Of a stretch of DNA of 64,000 bases, positions 32,863 through 41,043 are shown piece after piece. Every line of letters begins with the position of its first letter. The stretch's first letter is position 1. The translations under genes were made by a program, and so were the position numbers. The stretch spans positions 25,928-89,927 of the forward strand of contig CAMDCE010000015.1 in NCBI GenBank assembly GCA_945889625.1, written 5' to 3'. The stretch comes from Asaia bogorensis (GTDB lineage: Bacteria; Pseudomonadota; Alphaproteobacteria; Reyranellales; Reyranellaceae). The notes below the pieces were generated by a model. That model saw only the letters and a list, made by a program, of their open reading frames with translations. It did no database searches and was not told the DNA's origin.

Positions 32863-34008
32863 ATGCGCCGCGAGCAGGTAGCGCCGCGTCCGGGCTGGCA
32901 GCAAAAGCTCGAGAAGCTGGGCTTCGACTACTACATGCTCGAAGGCAAGGCCTACTGGACCGAGCAGGCCTGCTACGTCTTCACCTCGGATGAGGTTGAC
33001 CAGCTCGAAGCCGCGACCGACGAATTGCACGGGATTTGCCTCAAGGCCGTCGAATACGTGGTCGCCAACAAGCTGTGGCAGCGCATGCGCATCGCTCCGG
33101 CCTGGGGCGAGTATATCGAGCGCGTCTGGCGTCGGTCCGACCCGACGCTCGTCGGGCGATTCGACCTTGTCTACGACGGCAAGAGCCCGCCCAAGCTCCT
33201 GGAGTACAACGCCGACACGCCGACCGCGCTCTACGAGGCGGCCGTCGTGCAGTGGCACTGGTTCCGGGACGTGAAGCCCGACGCCGACCAGTTCAATTCC
33301 ATCCACGAGCGGTTGATCGAGGCCTGGCGCGGCATCCTCAGTCGGTTGCCTCCCGAGGCGCTGGTTCACTTTGCCCGCTTCGACGACCATCCCGAGGATC
33401 TCGCCACGTCGGAATATCTGCGCGATACGGCCCTGCAGGCCGGCCTCGCGGGCAAACCCATCGCCGTTCCGCAGATCGGCTGGAACGGCAAGCGCTTCAC
33501 CGACACCGACGAGATGCCGATCAAGGTGATGAGCAAGCTCTATCCCTGGGAGTGGATGGCGCACGAGGCTTTCGGCGTGCACGTGCTCAGCGACACGACG
33601 GCCTTCCTCGAACCGGCGTGGAAGATGATCCTCAGCAACAAGATGCTGCTGCCGCTCCTGTGGGAAGGCTTTCCCGGCCACGCCAACCTGCTGCCGGCCT
33701 TCGACACCCAGCACGCCGATCTCGGCAGCGCCTACGTCAAGAAGCCGATCTTCGGCCGCGAGGGACACAACGTGACCGTCGTCGGGCCGGGCCTGTTCGA
33801 CACCGCGGCGGGGAGTTACGGTGCGGAGGGCTATGTCTGGCAGGCCTATCAGCCGTTGCCGGTGTTCGACGGCAACCACGCCGTCGTCGGCTCGTGGGTG
33901 ATCGAGGGCAAGGCGGCCGGCGTGGGCATGCGCGAGGACGAACGGCGCATCACCCACAACAACAGCCGCTTCGTGCCGCACTATTTCACGGGAGCAAGCG
34001 TTCCATGA
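32863..34008 (+). CDS. Glutathionylspermidine synthase-like ATP-grasp protein (YgiC/YjfC family)
   Basis: C-N ligase of the glutathionylspermidine synthase fold, 381 aa from the ATG at 32863; an extension upstream overlaps the lipoprotein gene. Family landmarks are PGWQQKLEKLGFDYY, LLEYNADTPTALYEA, HFARFDDHPED, LPLLWEGFPGHANLLPAF and VKKPIFGREGHNVTVV. E. coli relatives lack glutathionylspermidine synthesis activity and their product is unknown, so the ligated substrates are open. Its stop overlaps the TauD-type start (ATGA). Confidence 0.9.
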   Translation: MRREQVAPRPGWQQKLEKLGFDYYMLEGKAYWTEQACYVFTSDEVDQLEAATDELHGICLKAVEYVVANKLWQRMRIAPAWGEYIERVWRRSDPTLVGRFDLVYDGKSPPKLLEYNADTPTALYEAAVVQWHWFRDVKPDADQFNSIHERLIEAWRGILSRLPPEALVHFARFDDHPEDLATSEYLRDTALQAGLAGKPIAVPQIGWNGKRFTDTDEMPIKVMSKLYPWEWMAHEAFGVHVLSDTTAFLEPAWKMILSNKMLLPLLWEGFPGHANLLPAFDTQHADLGSAYVKKPIFGREGHNVTVVGPGLFDTAAGSYGAEGYVWQAYQPLPVFDGNHAVVGSWVIEGKAAGVGMREDERRITHNNSRFVPHYFTGASVP

Positions 34009-34883
34009 GCGAACTCTGGATCCAGCCGACCGGCGGCGCGCTGGGCGCCGACGTTCATGGCGTCGATCTTTCGCGACCCATCAGCGATGCCGCCTTCCAA
34101 CGCATCGCCGAAGCGTGGGCTGCGCATCTGGTCCTGCGCTTCTCCGGCCAGAAGCTCGACGATCCGACCCTGATGAAGTTCAGCGCCCGCTTCGGCCAGC
34201 TCGACCGCGTGCCGATCGCCGCCGTCGGCTTCGACCGCATGGATTCGGGTGTGGTCAAGGAGGCTGAGGACTGGGTGACCGTGATCTCCAGCGTCAGGAA
34301 GAACGGCAAGGCGATCGGCGGCCTCGGTTCCTACGAACTCGTCTGGCACACCGACATGTCCTACAACCCGCTGCCACCACGCGCCTCGCTGCTCTACGCC
34401 CTGGAAGTCCCGCCCGACGGCGGCAACACCGGCTTCCTCAACATGTATTCGGCCTACGACATGCTTTCACCCGAGCTCCAGCGGGCGATCGAGGGCAAGA
34501 CCTGCATCCACGATTCCAGCCGCAACTCGGCCGGCGAGCTGCGCAAGGGCTTCCAGACAACGCTCGATCCGCGCCACACGCCGGGCGCCGTGCATCCGCT
34601 GGTGCGACTTCATCCCGTGACCAGTCGCAAGGCGCTGTTCCTCGGCCGCCGCCCCGGCGCCTACATCCACGGACTTTCGGTGGACGAGAGCGAGAAACTT
34701 CTGAACGCCATCTGGGCGCACGCCACGCAGGAGCACTTCGCCTGGTACCAGAAGTGGCGCGCCGGCGATCTGGTGATGTGGGACAATCGCTGCGTCATGC
34801 ACCGCCGCGACGCCTTCGACGACAATCTGCGCCGGTTGATGCACCGCACGCAGATCGTCGGTGAGCCGGTGCAGGCGGGCTGA
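34005..34883 (+). CDS. TauD/TfdA-family 2-oxoglutarate dioxygenase
   Basis: Non-heme Fe(II)/2-oxoglutarate dioxygenase, 292 aa. The iron ligands are HTD in LVWHTDMSY (about residue 117) and the distal His in CVMHRRDAF; the 2-oxoglutarate Arg is in LMHRTQIVG. Substrates in this family include taurine, 2,4-D and other oxyanions or amines. The 4-nt overlap with the ATP-grasp gene suggests coupled expression. Confidence 0.92.
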   Translation: MSELWIQPTGGALGADVHGVDLSRPISDAAFQRIAEAWAAHLVLRFSGQKLDDPTLMKFSARFGQLDRVPIAAVGFDRMDSGVVKEAEDWVTVISSVRKNGKAIGGLGSYELVWHTDMSYNPLPPRASLLYALEVPPDGGNTGFLNMYSAYDMLSPELQRAIEGKTCIHDSSRNSAGELRKGFQTTLDPRHTPGAVHPLVRLHPVTSRKALFLGRRPGAYIHGLSVDESEKLLNAIWAHATQEHFAWYQKWRAGDLVMWDNRCVMHRRDAFDDNLRRLMHRTQIVGEPVQAG

Positions 34884-34901
34884 GAACCACTCCTTGCGCG
34901 T

Positions 34902-35002
34902 CCTTCGAGACGCGCGCTGCGCGCGCTCCTCAGGATGAGGATTTCCCTTGAAGAAACATGACCTCACCCTGAGGAGTCACGCGAAGCGTGGCGTCTCGAA
35001 GG
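34902..35002. repeat. Inverted pair of REP-like palindromes between convergent genes
   Basis: Left unit 34902-34940 (CCTTCGAGACGC ... CTCAGGATGAGG) and right unit 34962-35002 (CCTCACCCTGAGG ... GTCTCGAAGG) are inverted copies of one repeat, each with its own internal GC-rich hairpin, separated by 21 nt. They fill the gap between the TauD-type stop and the aldo/keto reductase stop and could act as a bidirectional terminator. A related pair in the opposite arrangement is at 56190-56316. Confidence 0.8.
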
Positions 35003-35014
35003 GTGGAAGCCCGA

Positions 35015-36031
35015 CTACTTCATCCCCGGCATCTTGACCGCCGAGTTCCGCCGCTCCGGCATCGGATCCTCGAAGGCGCGCGGATAGCGGTGCGGTTGAG
35101 CCGAGACCTTGTTCAACTTTTCCAGCGCCGCTTGCGGCAGTCGCCAGCCGCCGGCCTTCAGCGTCTCGCCGAGCTGCTCGGTATTGCGCGCGCCCACGAC
35201 GGCGCTGGTCATGAAGGGCTGGTCCATCACCCAGCGCAACGCCACCTGTGCCGGCGAGCGGCCGAGTTCCTTTGCCGTGTCGAGCAGGGTCTGCAGGATC
35301 TCGCCGTGATTGGCGGCAAAGAATTTGCTGTTGAAGCCCCAGCCCTCGGACGAACGCGTGCCCTGCACCTTGAGGCTGCCCGGCGTGTACTTGCCGGCGA
35401 GGTAGCCGCCGGCCAGCGGCGACCAGGCGATGACACCCAGCCCCTTGATCTGGCAGGCCGGCACGATCTCCTCGTCGATGTCGCGCACCACCAGGCTGTA
35501 TTGCGGCTGATAGGCAGCGAAGCGCTCCCAGCCCTTGCTGTCGCTCAGCCACAGCGCCTCCATCAGGCGCCACGCCTCGAAGTTGCTGCAGGCGGTGTAG
35601 AGGATCTTGCCCTGGCGCACGAGATCGTCGAGTGCGCGCAGCATCTCTTCGATCGGCGTCTGATGATCGACGTGATGGATGTAGTAGATGTCGAGATAGT
35701 CGGTCTGCAGGCGCTTCAGGCTGGCGTCGACCGCCTGCTTGATGTGCAGCCGCGACATGCCCGAGTCGTTCGGCCGATGGCCCACGGGATTGAAGAACTT
35801 GGACGCCACGATCGCGTCCTGCCGCTTTCCCTTGAGCGCCTCGCCCAGCATCGTCTCCGACACGCCGCCGACATAGGAGTTGGCGGTGTCGAAGAAAGTG
35901 ACGCCGGCATCCATTGCCGTCCCGACCATGCGGCTGGCCTCGGCCTGGTCGGCGCCGTTGCCAAAGGTCATGGTGCCGAGGCAGAGCTCGGAGACTCTCA
36001 GGCCGGAACGGCCGAGGTTGCGATAGTCCAT
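35015..36031 (-). CDS. Aldo/keto reductase
   Basis: NADPH-dependent oxidoreductase of the voltage-gated K+ channel beta-subunit-like (AKR7/Tas) group, 338 aa. The start MDYRNLGRSGLRVSELCLGTMTFG is characteristic. Catalytic Asp-Tyr-Lys-His are seen in FFDTANSYVGG, IVASKFFN and YIHHVD. Substrate unknown. It is a single gene on the minus strand bracketed by palindromic repeats on both sides. Confidence 0.93.
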   Translation of the reverse strand: MDYRNLGRSGLRVSELCLGTMTFGNGADQAEASRMVGTAMDAGVTFFDTANSYVGGVSETMLGEALKGKRQDAIVASKFFNPVGHRPNDSGMSRLHIKQAVDASLKRLQTDYLDIYYIHHVDHQTPIEEMLRALDDLVRQGKILYTACSNFEAWRLMEALWLSDSKGWERFAAYQPQYSLVVRDIDEEIVPACQIKGLGVIAWSPLAGGYLAGKYTPGSLKVQGTRSSEGWGFNSKFFAANHGEILQTLLDTAKELGRSPAQVALRWVMDQPFMTSAVVGARNTEQLGETLKAGGWRLPQAALEKLNKVSAQPHRYPRAFEDPMPERRNSAVKMPGMK

Positions 36032-36047
36032 GTGGCGTTCCCCTTTT

Positions 36048-36141
36048 CGTCATCCTGAGCGCAGCGAAGGATCGAACGCCCACACCGGGAGTGCTCCTAA
36101 GCTGACGTAAGGTCCGGTCCTTCGCTTCGCTCAGGACGACG
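36048..36141. repeat. Inverted repeat pair (TCATCCTGAGCG family)
   Basis: Arms 36048-36073 (CGTCATCCTGAGCG...AAGGATC) and 36116-36141 (complement CGTCGTCCTGAGCG...AAGGACC) are inverted with a 42-nt spacer. They lie between the aldo/keto reductase start and the first acyl-CoA dehydrogenase stop. The arm is related to the longer, perfect arms at 55139-55210. Confidence 0.75.
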
Positions 36142-36147
36142 GGTTTG

Positions 36148-37362
36148 TCAGAGCCCCAGCATCGCCTTCGCCAGCACGTTGCGCTGCACCTCCGACGAGC
36201 CGCCGTAGATCGTGGTCTTGCGGTTGTTGAAGTAGCGAGGTGCTACGTCGTCGACATACTCGCCCCCGACCGGCACGACGTTGCTGTCGTAGTTCCTGAG
36301 CTCGGTGAACGGCGCGCCATACCAGCCCACCGCCTCGACGGCGAGTTCGGTGACCTTCTGCCCGACCTCGGTGCCGCGCATCTTGACGATCGAGGCCATG
36401 TTGCCCGGCGCGTCGCCGGTCTTGAGGCTGGAATAGAACATCAGCTCGTTCATCTCGATGGCGTCGATCTCCATCTCGACCGCGGCCATCCGCTCGCGCC
36501 AGTTGGGATCTGCCGACAGCGGCTCGCCGGCATCGAGCTGCGTCTTGGACAGCGTCTGCAGGTGGCGGAACGCCTTGCGCAGGCGCGGTCCGTGCGCCTG
36601 GCCGCCGCGCTCGAACTCGAGCAGGTATTTGGCGTAGGTCCAGCCCTTGTTCTCCTCGCCGACCCGGTTGGCGACGGGCACTGTCACATCGGTGAAGAAG
36701 ACCTGATTGACCTCGTGTCGCATCGGCGTGCGCGTGCCGTCGACGAGGTAGATCGGGTCGATCTTGATGCCTGGCGTCTTCATGTCGATCAGCAGAAAGG
36801 AAATGCCCTCCTGCCGCTTGCCCTCGTTTGAGGTTCGCACCAGGCAGAACATCCAGTCCGCCCAATGGGCGTTGGTCGTCCAGATCTTCTGGCCGTTCAC
36901 GATGTAATGGTCGCCCTTCAGCTCGGCCCTGGTGCGCAGCGAGGCGAGGTCGGAGCCGGAGCCCGGCTCGGAGTAGCCCTGGCACCACAGCTCCTCGGCC
37001 GCGGCGATCCTGGGAAGGAAGCGCTTCTTCTGTGCCTCGTTGCCGTACTTCATCAGGACGGGCGCCACCATCTTGATGCTGAAGGACGACAGATAAGGTG
37101 AATCAGCGCGCGCCATCTCCATCTCGAAGATGAACTTCTGCGTCGAATTCCAGTCCGGCCCGCCGAATTCCTTCGGCCAATTGGGACAGAGCCAGCCGCG
37201 GCGCGCCAGCTTCTTCTGCCACTGCAGCAGCCGCTCCTTGGAGACATGGCTGGTGCGGCTGCGGCGGCTCTCCTCGGCCACTTCAGGCGGCATGTTGGCG
37301 GTGATCCAGTCGCGCACCTCGCGCTGGAACGCGAGTTCTTCGGTGTTGAAGGCCAGATCCAT
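36148..37362 (-). CDS. Acyl-CoA dehydrogenase (copy 1)
   Basis: FAD-dependent acyl-CoA dehydrogenase, 404 aa. Landmarks are GWLCPNWPKEFGG, WCQGYSEPGSGSDLASL (FAD-binding), IVNGQKIWTTNAHWADW and the C-terminal IYGGSSEVQRNVLAKAMLGL. It is a close paralog of the next gene upstream; the catalytic base cannot be placed by eye. A long acyl or alicyclic-CoA substrate is plausible. Only 119 nt, filled by a repeat, separates it from copy 2. Confidence 0.94.
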   Translation of the reverse strand: MDLAFNTEELAFQREVRDWITANMPPEVAEESRRSRTSHVSKERLLQWQKKLARRGWLCPNWPKEFGGPDWNSTQKFIFEMEMARADSPYLSSFSIKMVAPVLMKYGNEAQKKRFLPRIAAAEELWCQGYSEPGSGSDLASLRTRAELKGDHYIVNGQKIWTTNAHWADWMFCLVRTSNEGKRQEGISFLLIDMKTPGIKIDPIYLVDGTRTPMRHEVNQVFFTDVTVPVANRVGEENKGWTYAKYLLEFERGGQAHGPRLRKAFRHLQTLSKTQLDAGEPLSADPNWRERMAAVEMEIDAIEMNELMFYSSLKTGDAPGNMASIVKMRGTEVGQKVTELAVEAVGWYGAPFTELRNYDSNVVPVGGEYVDDVAPRYFNNRKTTIYGGSSEVQRNVLAKAMLGL

Positions 37363-37374
37363 CGTGCGTCTCCC

Positions 37375-37483
37375 GACCCCTCCGCCCCCTGCGGGGGCAC
37401 CTCCCCCGAAGACGGGGGAGGAAAAGATTCATTCTCTTCCCTCGTCTGCGGGGGAAGGTGGCGCGAAGCGCCGGAAGGGGGTC
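37375..37483. repeat. GC-rich inverted repeat between the two acyl-CoA dehydrogenases
   Basis: Left unit about 37375-37427 (GACCCCTCCGCCCCC...) and right unit about 37435-37483 (...GGAAGGGGGTC) are imperfect inverted copies, each with an internal hairpin (for example CCCCCTGCGGGGG, GGCGCGAAGCGCC). The right end includes the first two bases of the stop codon of copy 2 (TCA at 37482-37484 in plus orientation), as if the element had landed exactly at the gene end. Confidence 0.75.
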
Positions 37484-38693
37484 AGAGCCCCAGCATCGCC
37501 TTGGCCATGATGCCGCGCTGCACTTCCGACGAGCCGCCATAGATCGTCATCTTGCGGCCGTTGAAGTAGCGCGGCGCCAGCACGTCGACACCTTCTGGTC
37601 CGATCGGCTCGACATTGGCGTTCCAGTTGCGCTGCTCGGGGAACGGCTGGGCGTAGTAGCCGGCGGCTTCGACCGCCGATTCCTGGACCTGCTGCATCAC
37701 TTCGGTGCCGCGCAGCTTGATCATCGACGACAGCGGCCCCGGGTTCTGGCCCGATGCGAGGCGCGAGTAGAATTCCTGCTCGAACATCTCCAGGCCGGAA
37801 ATCTCGATATCCATGCGCGCCAGCTTCTCGCGCCAGGCGACGTCTTCCATAATCGATACCTCGCCATCCGGCATCGACTGGGCGATCCGCTTCAGCCGCT
37901 CGAAACTCGAGCGCAGTCGCGGGCTGTAGGGATTGCCGCCGCGCTCGAACTCGAGCAAGTACTTGGCATAGGTCCAACCCATGTTCTCTTCGCCGACCCG
38001 GTTCTCGACCGGCACCTTCACGTCGGTGAAGAACACCGAGTTCACCTCCTGGGTGCCGGCGCGGTTGCCGTCGGCGGTGATGATCGGCTCGACCGAGATG
38101 CCCGGCGTCTTCATGTCGATCAGCAGGAACGAGATGCCCTCCTGCCGCTTGCCTTCGTTCGAGGTCCGCACCAGGCAGAAAATCCAGTCGGCGCTCTGGG
38201 CCAAGGTCGTCCAGGTCTTCTGGCCGTTCACGATGTAGTGGTCGCCCTTCAGCTCGGCCTTGGTCCGCAGCGAGGCAAGGTCGGAGCCCGAACCCGGCTC
38301 GGAATAGCCCTGGCACCAGATCAGGTCCGAGTTCAGCATCGGCGGCAGGTGGCGCGCCTTCTGCTCGGCCGAGCCGTATTTCATAATCACCGGGGCGCAC
38401 ATCTTGGGGCCGAACGGCGAGGTGCCGGGTGCTCCGGCCTTGGCCATCTCCATCTCGAAGATGTACTTCTGCGTCGTGGTGAAGCCCGGCCCGCCGAATT
38501 CCTTGGGCCAACCGGTGCACAGCCAGCCTTTCTTCGCCAGCCGCTTCTGCCAGTCGATCAGCCGTTCCTTGCTGACATAGGCGTTCCGGCCGACCTTCGA
38601 CTCGCCCACGATCTCGGGCGTCAGGTTGTCCTTCAGCCAGCCGCGGACTTCCTGCTGGAAGGCCAGTTCTTCTTTGCCGAACGTGAGATCCAT
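37482..38693 (-). CDS. Acyl-CoA dehydrogenase (copy 2)
   Basis: 403 aa from the ATG at 38693 (MDLTFGKEELAFQQEV). It shares the block order of copy 1, including GWLCTGWPKEFGG, WCQGYSEPGSGSDLASL, IVNGQKTWTTLAQSADW and IYGGSSEVQRGIMAKAMLGL, so the pair arose by duplication. Divergent from the FAD oxidoreductase gene across a 100-nt gap. The frame stays open upstream to 38885 without family similarity. Confidence 0.94.
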   Translation of the reverse strand: MDLTFGKEELAFQQEVRGWLKDNLTPEIVGESKVGRNAYVSKERLIDWQKRLAKKGWLCTGWPKEFGGPGFTTTQKYIFEMEMAKAGAPGTSPFGPKMCAPVIMKYGSAEQKARHLPPMLNSDLIWCQGYSEPGSGSDLASLRTKAELKGDHYIVNGQKTWTTLAQSADWIFCLVRTSNEGKRQEGISFLLIDMKTPGISVEPIITADGNRAGTQEVNSVFFTDVKVPVENRVGEENMGWTYAKYLLEFERGGNPYSPRLRSSFERLKRIAQSMPDGEVSIMEDVAWREKLARMDIEISGLEMFEQEFYSRLASGQNPGPLSSMIKLRGTEVMQQVQESAVEAAGYYAQPFPEQRNWNANVEPIGPEGVDVLAPRYFNGRKMTIYGGSSEVQRGIMAKAMLGL

Positions 38694-38793
38694 TGGGGGC
38701 TCCTTTAGGGGAACTAGGGTACCGCGCCCGGTTCCGGGCCGTAAAGCGTGGTAGTTTGCGCTGCAATTCGCGAGTGGTCCCCGGAGCGTGTCG

Positions 38794-40122
38794 ATGCCTG
38801 CGCCTGTGCAGTCTGTTGCGAGCGACGAAAAGCTGCCGGGCTCGGTCGATGTTGCCGTCATCGGTGCCGGCATGGCCGGCAGCACCGCCGCCTACTTCCT
38901 TGCGAAGAAAGGCCACTCCGTCGCGCTGCTCGACAAGGGAAAGGTCGGCGGCGAGCAGACGAGCCGGAATTGGGGCTGGTGCCGTCAGCAGCACCGCGAC
39001 CTGCGCGAGCTGCCGCTCGCCATGAAGAGCCTCGAGATCTGGGGCGAACTCAACCGCGAGCTGGGCGCCGAGACAGGGTTTCGCCGCACCGGTCTTCTCT
39101 ACGTCACGACGCGGCCGGCCGATTTCGCGCAATGGGAAGCCTGGACCCTGAAGGCGCGCGAACATCAGATGCATAGTCGCGTGCTGACGCCCGCCGAGGC
39201 CAAGGCGATGACGCCCGGCAGCACGGGCGACTGGATCGGCGGCGTGCATTCGCCGACCGACGGCCGCGCCGAACCGTCGCTCGCCGGTCCCGCCATCGCC
39301 GAAGCCGCGCGCAAGCTCGGCGCCACCCTCCACCAGGATTGCGCCGTCCGCGGCCTCGATATCCAAGGCGGCAAGGTCTCGGGCCTGATCACCGAGCGCG
39401 GCCGCATCCGCGCCAATGCGGTGCTGTGCGCGGGCGGCGCCTGGAGCTCGCTGTTCTGCCGCCGCCATGGCGTGCGCCTGCCGCTGGCCGGCGTGCGCTC
39501 GACGTCGTTTGCCACCAAAGCCGCGCCGCAAATCACCGACGGCGGGATCTCCATGCCCGACGTCACGATCCGCCGGCGCCTCGACGGCGGCTACACGGTG
39601 GGCCTGGGCGGGCGCGGCCTGGTCGAGCTCTCGCCGCAGGGCCTGCTCTACGCGCGCCAGTTCTGGCCGACATTCAAGAAGCGCCGCGCCGGCGTGACGC
39701 TGGGCATCGGCCGATCGTTTTTCGACGGGCCGGAGTCCTTCGCGCGCTGGTCGTTCGATCGCGCCTCGCCGTTCGAGCGTCATCGCACGCTCGATCCGCC
39801 CGCCGATCCGACGCTCGTGCAGCAGGGTCTGAACAGGCTTGGCGACCACTACCCCTCCCTCAAGGACCTCAAGGTCGCAAATGCCTGGGGCGGGCTCATC
39901 GACTCGACGCCCGACGGCATTCCGGTGATCTCGGCCGTCGACCCCCTGCCCGGGCTCTATCTCTCGACGGGATTCACCGGCCACGGTTTCGGCATCGGCC
40001 CCGGCGCGGGACGACTGGCCGCCGACCTGGTCGCGGGCGATCCGCCGATCGTCGACCCTCATCCCTTTCGCTACAGCCGCATGATCGACGGCACCGACCT
40101 CGGCGAGCCGGGAATGATGTAG
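38794..40122 (+). CDS. FAD-dependent amine/amino-acid oxidoreductase (DAO family)
   Basis: DAO-superfamily flavoenzyme, 442 aa from the ATG at 38794 with GGAG 7 nt upstream (GTG at 38788 is less likely). The dinucleotide fold is VDVAVIGAGMAGSTAAYFLAKKG; a TSRNWGWCRQQHRD loop follows, and the C-terminal FAD contact is STGFTGHGFGIGPGAGRLAADL. It resembles gamma-glutamylputrescine or opine oxidases. Followed after 24 nt by an HpcH-type aldolase, suggesting a short catabolic operon. Confidence 0.9.
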   Translation: MPAPVQSVASDEKLPGSVDVAVIGAGMAGSTAAYFLAKKGHSVALLDKGKVGGEQTSRNWGWCRQQHRDLRELPLAMKSLEIWGELNRELGAETGFRRTGLLYVTTRPADFAQWEAWTLKAREHQMHSRVLTPAEAKAMTPGSTGDWIGGVHSPTDGRAEPSLAGPAIAEAARKLGATLHQDCAVRGLDIQGGKVSGLITERGRIRANAVLCAGGAWSSLFCRRHGVRLPLAGVRSTSFATKAAPQITDGGISMPDVTIRRRLDGGYTVGLGGRGLVELSPQGLLYARQFWPTFKKRRAGVTLGIGRSFFDGPESFARWSFDRASPFERHRTLDPPADPTLVQQGLNRLGDHYPSLKDLKVANAWGGLIDSTPDGIPVISAVDPLPGLYLSTGFTGHGFGIGPGAGRLAADLVAGDPPIVDPHPFRYSRMIDGTDLGEPGMM

Positions 40123-40146
40123 AAAACAAGAAAACGGAGGAACGCC

Positions 40147-41031
40147 ATGCCCGCCAAGCGCATCAACCGCGCCATCGAGCTTCTCGAAGCCGATCAGGCG
40201 ATCTACTACGACGGCCCGCACACCGGCCACGTGCTGACCTACGAGCAGGGCCACAAGGACGCCCGGACCTGGGCCGACTACATTAACGTCGGCATGGAGC
40301 ACGGCGCCTTCGACATGACAGGGCTCGAAAACTACATGCGCGGGCTGGTCGAGGCCGGGCCGACCAATTCAGGCCATCGCACGCCCACGGTGATCGTCGA
40401 GGCGCCGGTCAACGGCATCGACGGCCCCAACGTCGCCTTCAATGCCTGGCAGTTCCGCCAGATCCTCGCCCGCGGCGTCCACGGCATCCTGCTCTGCCAG
40501 GCCGAGTCGGCCGACGCGGTGAAGGAGTTCGTGCGGGCCTGCCGCTTCCCGCACCACAAGGTGGGCACCGACAAGATCGGCGGCGGCACACGAGGCCGCG
40601 GTTCGGAGCCGACCGCCGCTCCTGTCTGGGGCATTGATCAGCAAGAGTATTTCGAGCGTTGCGAGCCTTGGCCGCTCAATCCCAAAGGCGAGCTGTTGCT
40701 CGGTGTAAAGATTGAAAGCCCTCCCGGCGTCGCCCATTGCGACGAGATCTTGGCGGTGCCTGGATTGGGTTTTGCCGAGCTGGGACCGGGTGATTTGGGC
40801 CTGTCGCTGGGTTACACCAGCCTGCAACGGCGCCCTTACCCGCCAGAGATGGAGGCCGCCCGCGCCAAGGTCTTCGGCGCCTGCAAAAAGAACAAGCTCG
40901 CCTTCCTGGAGGGCGCCACGCCCGACAAGATCGCCGCCAGCCTGGACGAAGGGGTGCGGGTCATTTCCGGCCATAACCCCGAATCGGCCCGCGTCGGCCG
41001 GGCGCACCAGAAGCGGACCATGCCGGTCTGA
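40147..41031 (+). CDS. HpcH/HpaI-family aldolase
   Basis: Class II metal-dependent aldolase/citrate lyase-like barrel, 294 aa, with GGAGG before the ATG. Metal-binding Glu and Asp are expected in GVKIESPPG and LGPGDLGLSLGY. The family cleaves 2-keto-3-deoxy or related hydroxy-keto acids. A decayed duplicate of its last 58 codons lies at 44149-44324 beyond the TRAP operon. Converges with the TRAP genes, 12 nt apart. Confidence 0.9.
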   Translation: MPAKRINRAIELLEADQAIYYDGPHTGHVLTYEQGHKDARTWADYINVGMEHGAFDMTGLENYMRGLVEAGPTNSGHRTPTVIVEAPVNGIDGPNVAFNAWQFRQILARGVHGILLCQAESADAVKEFVRACRFPHHKVGTDKIGGGTRGRGSEPTAAPVWGIDQQEYFERCEPWPLNPKGELLLGVKIESPPGVAHCDEILAVPGLGFAELGPGDLGLSLGYTSLQRRPYPPEMEAARAKVFGACKKNKLAFLEGATPDKIAASLDEGVRVISGHNPESARVGRAHQKRTMPV

Positions 41032-41043
41032 ATACCGACGGCC

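Noticed and set aside
34902..37483. Cluster of palindromes as a CRISPR array
   Set aside because: Units differ in sequence, spacing is irregular and there are no uniform spacers or cas genes.
37429..40302. 957-codon minus-strand frame across acyl-CoA dehydrogenase copy 2 and the FAD oxidoreductase
   Set aside because: It is out of frame with both real genes and only reflects high GC bias.
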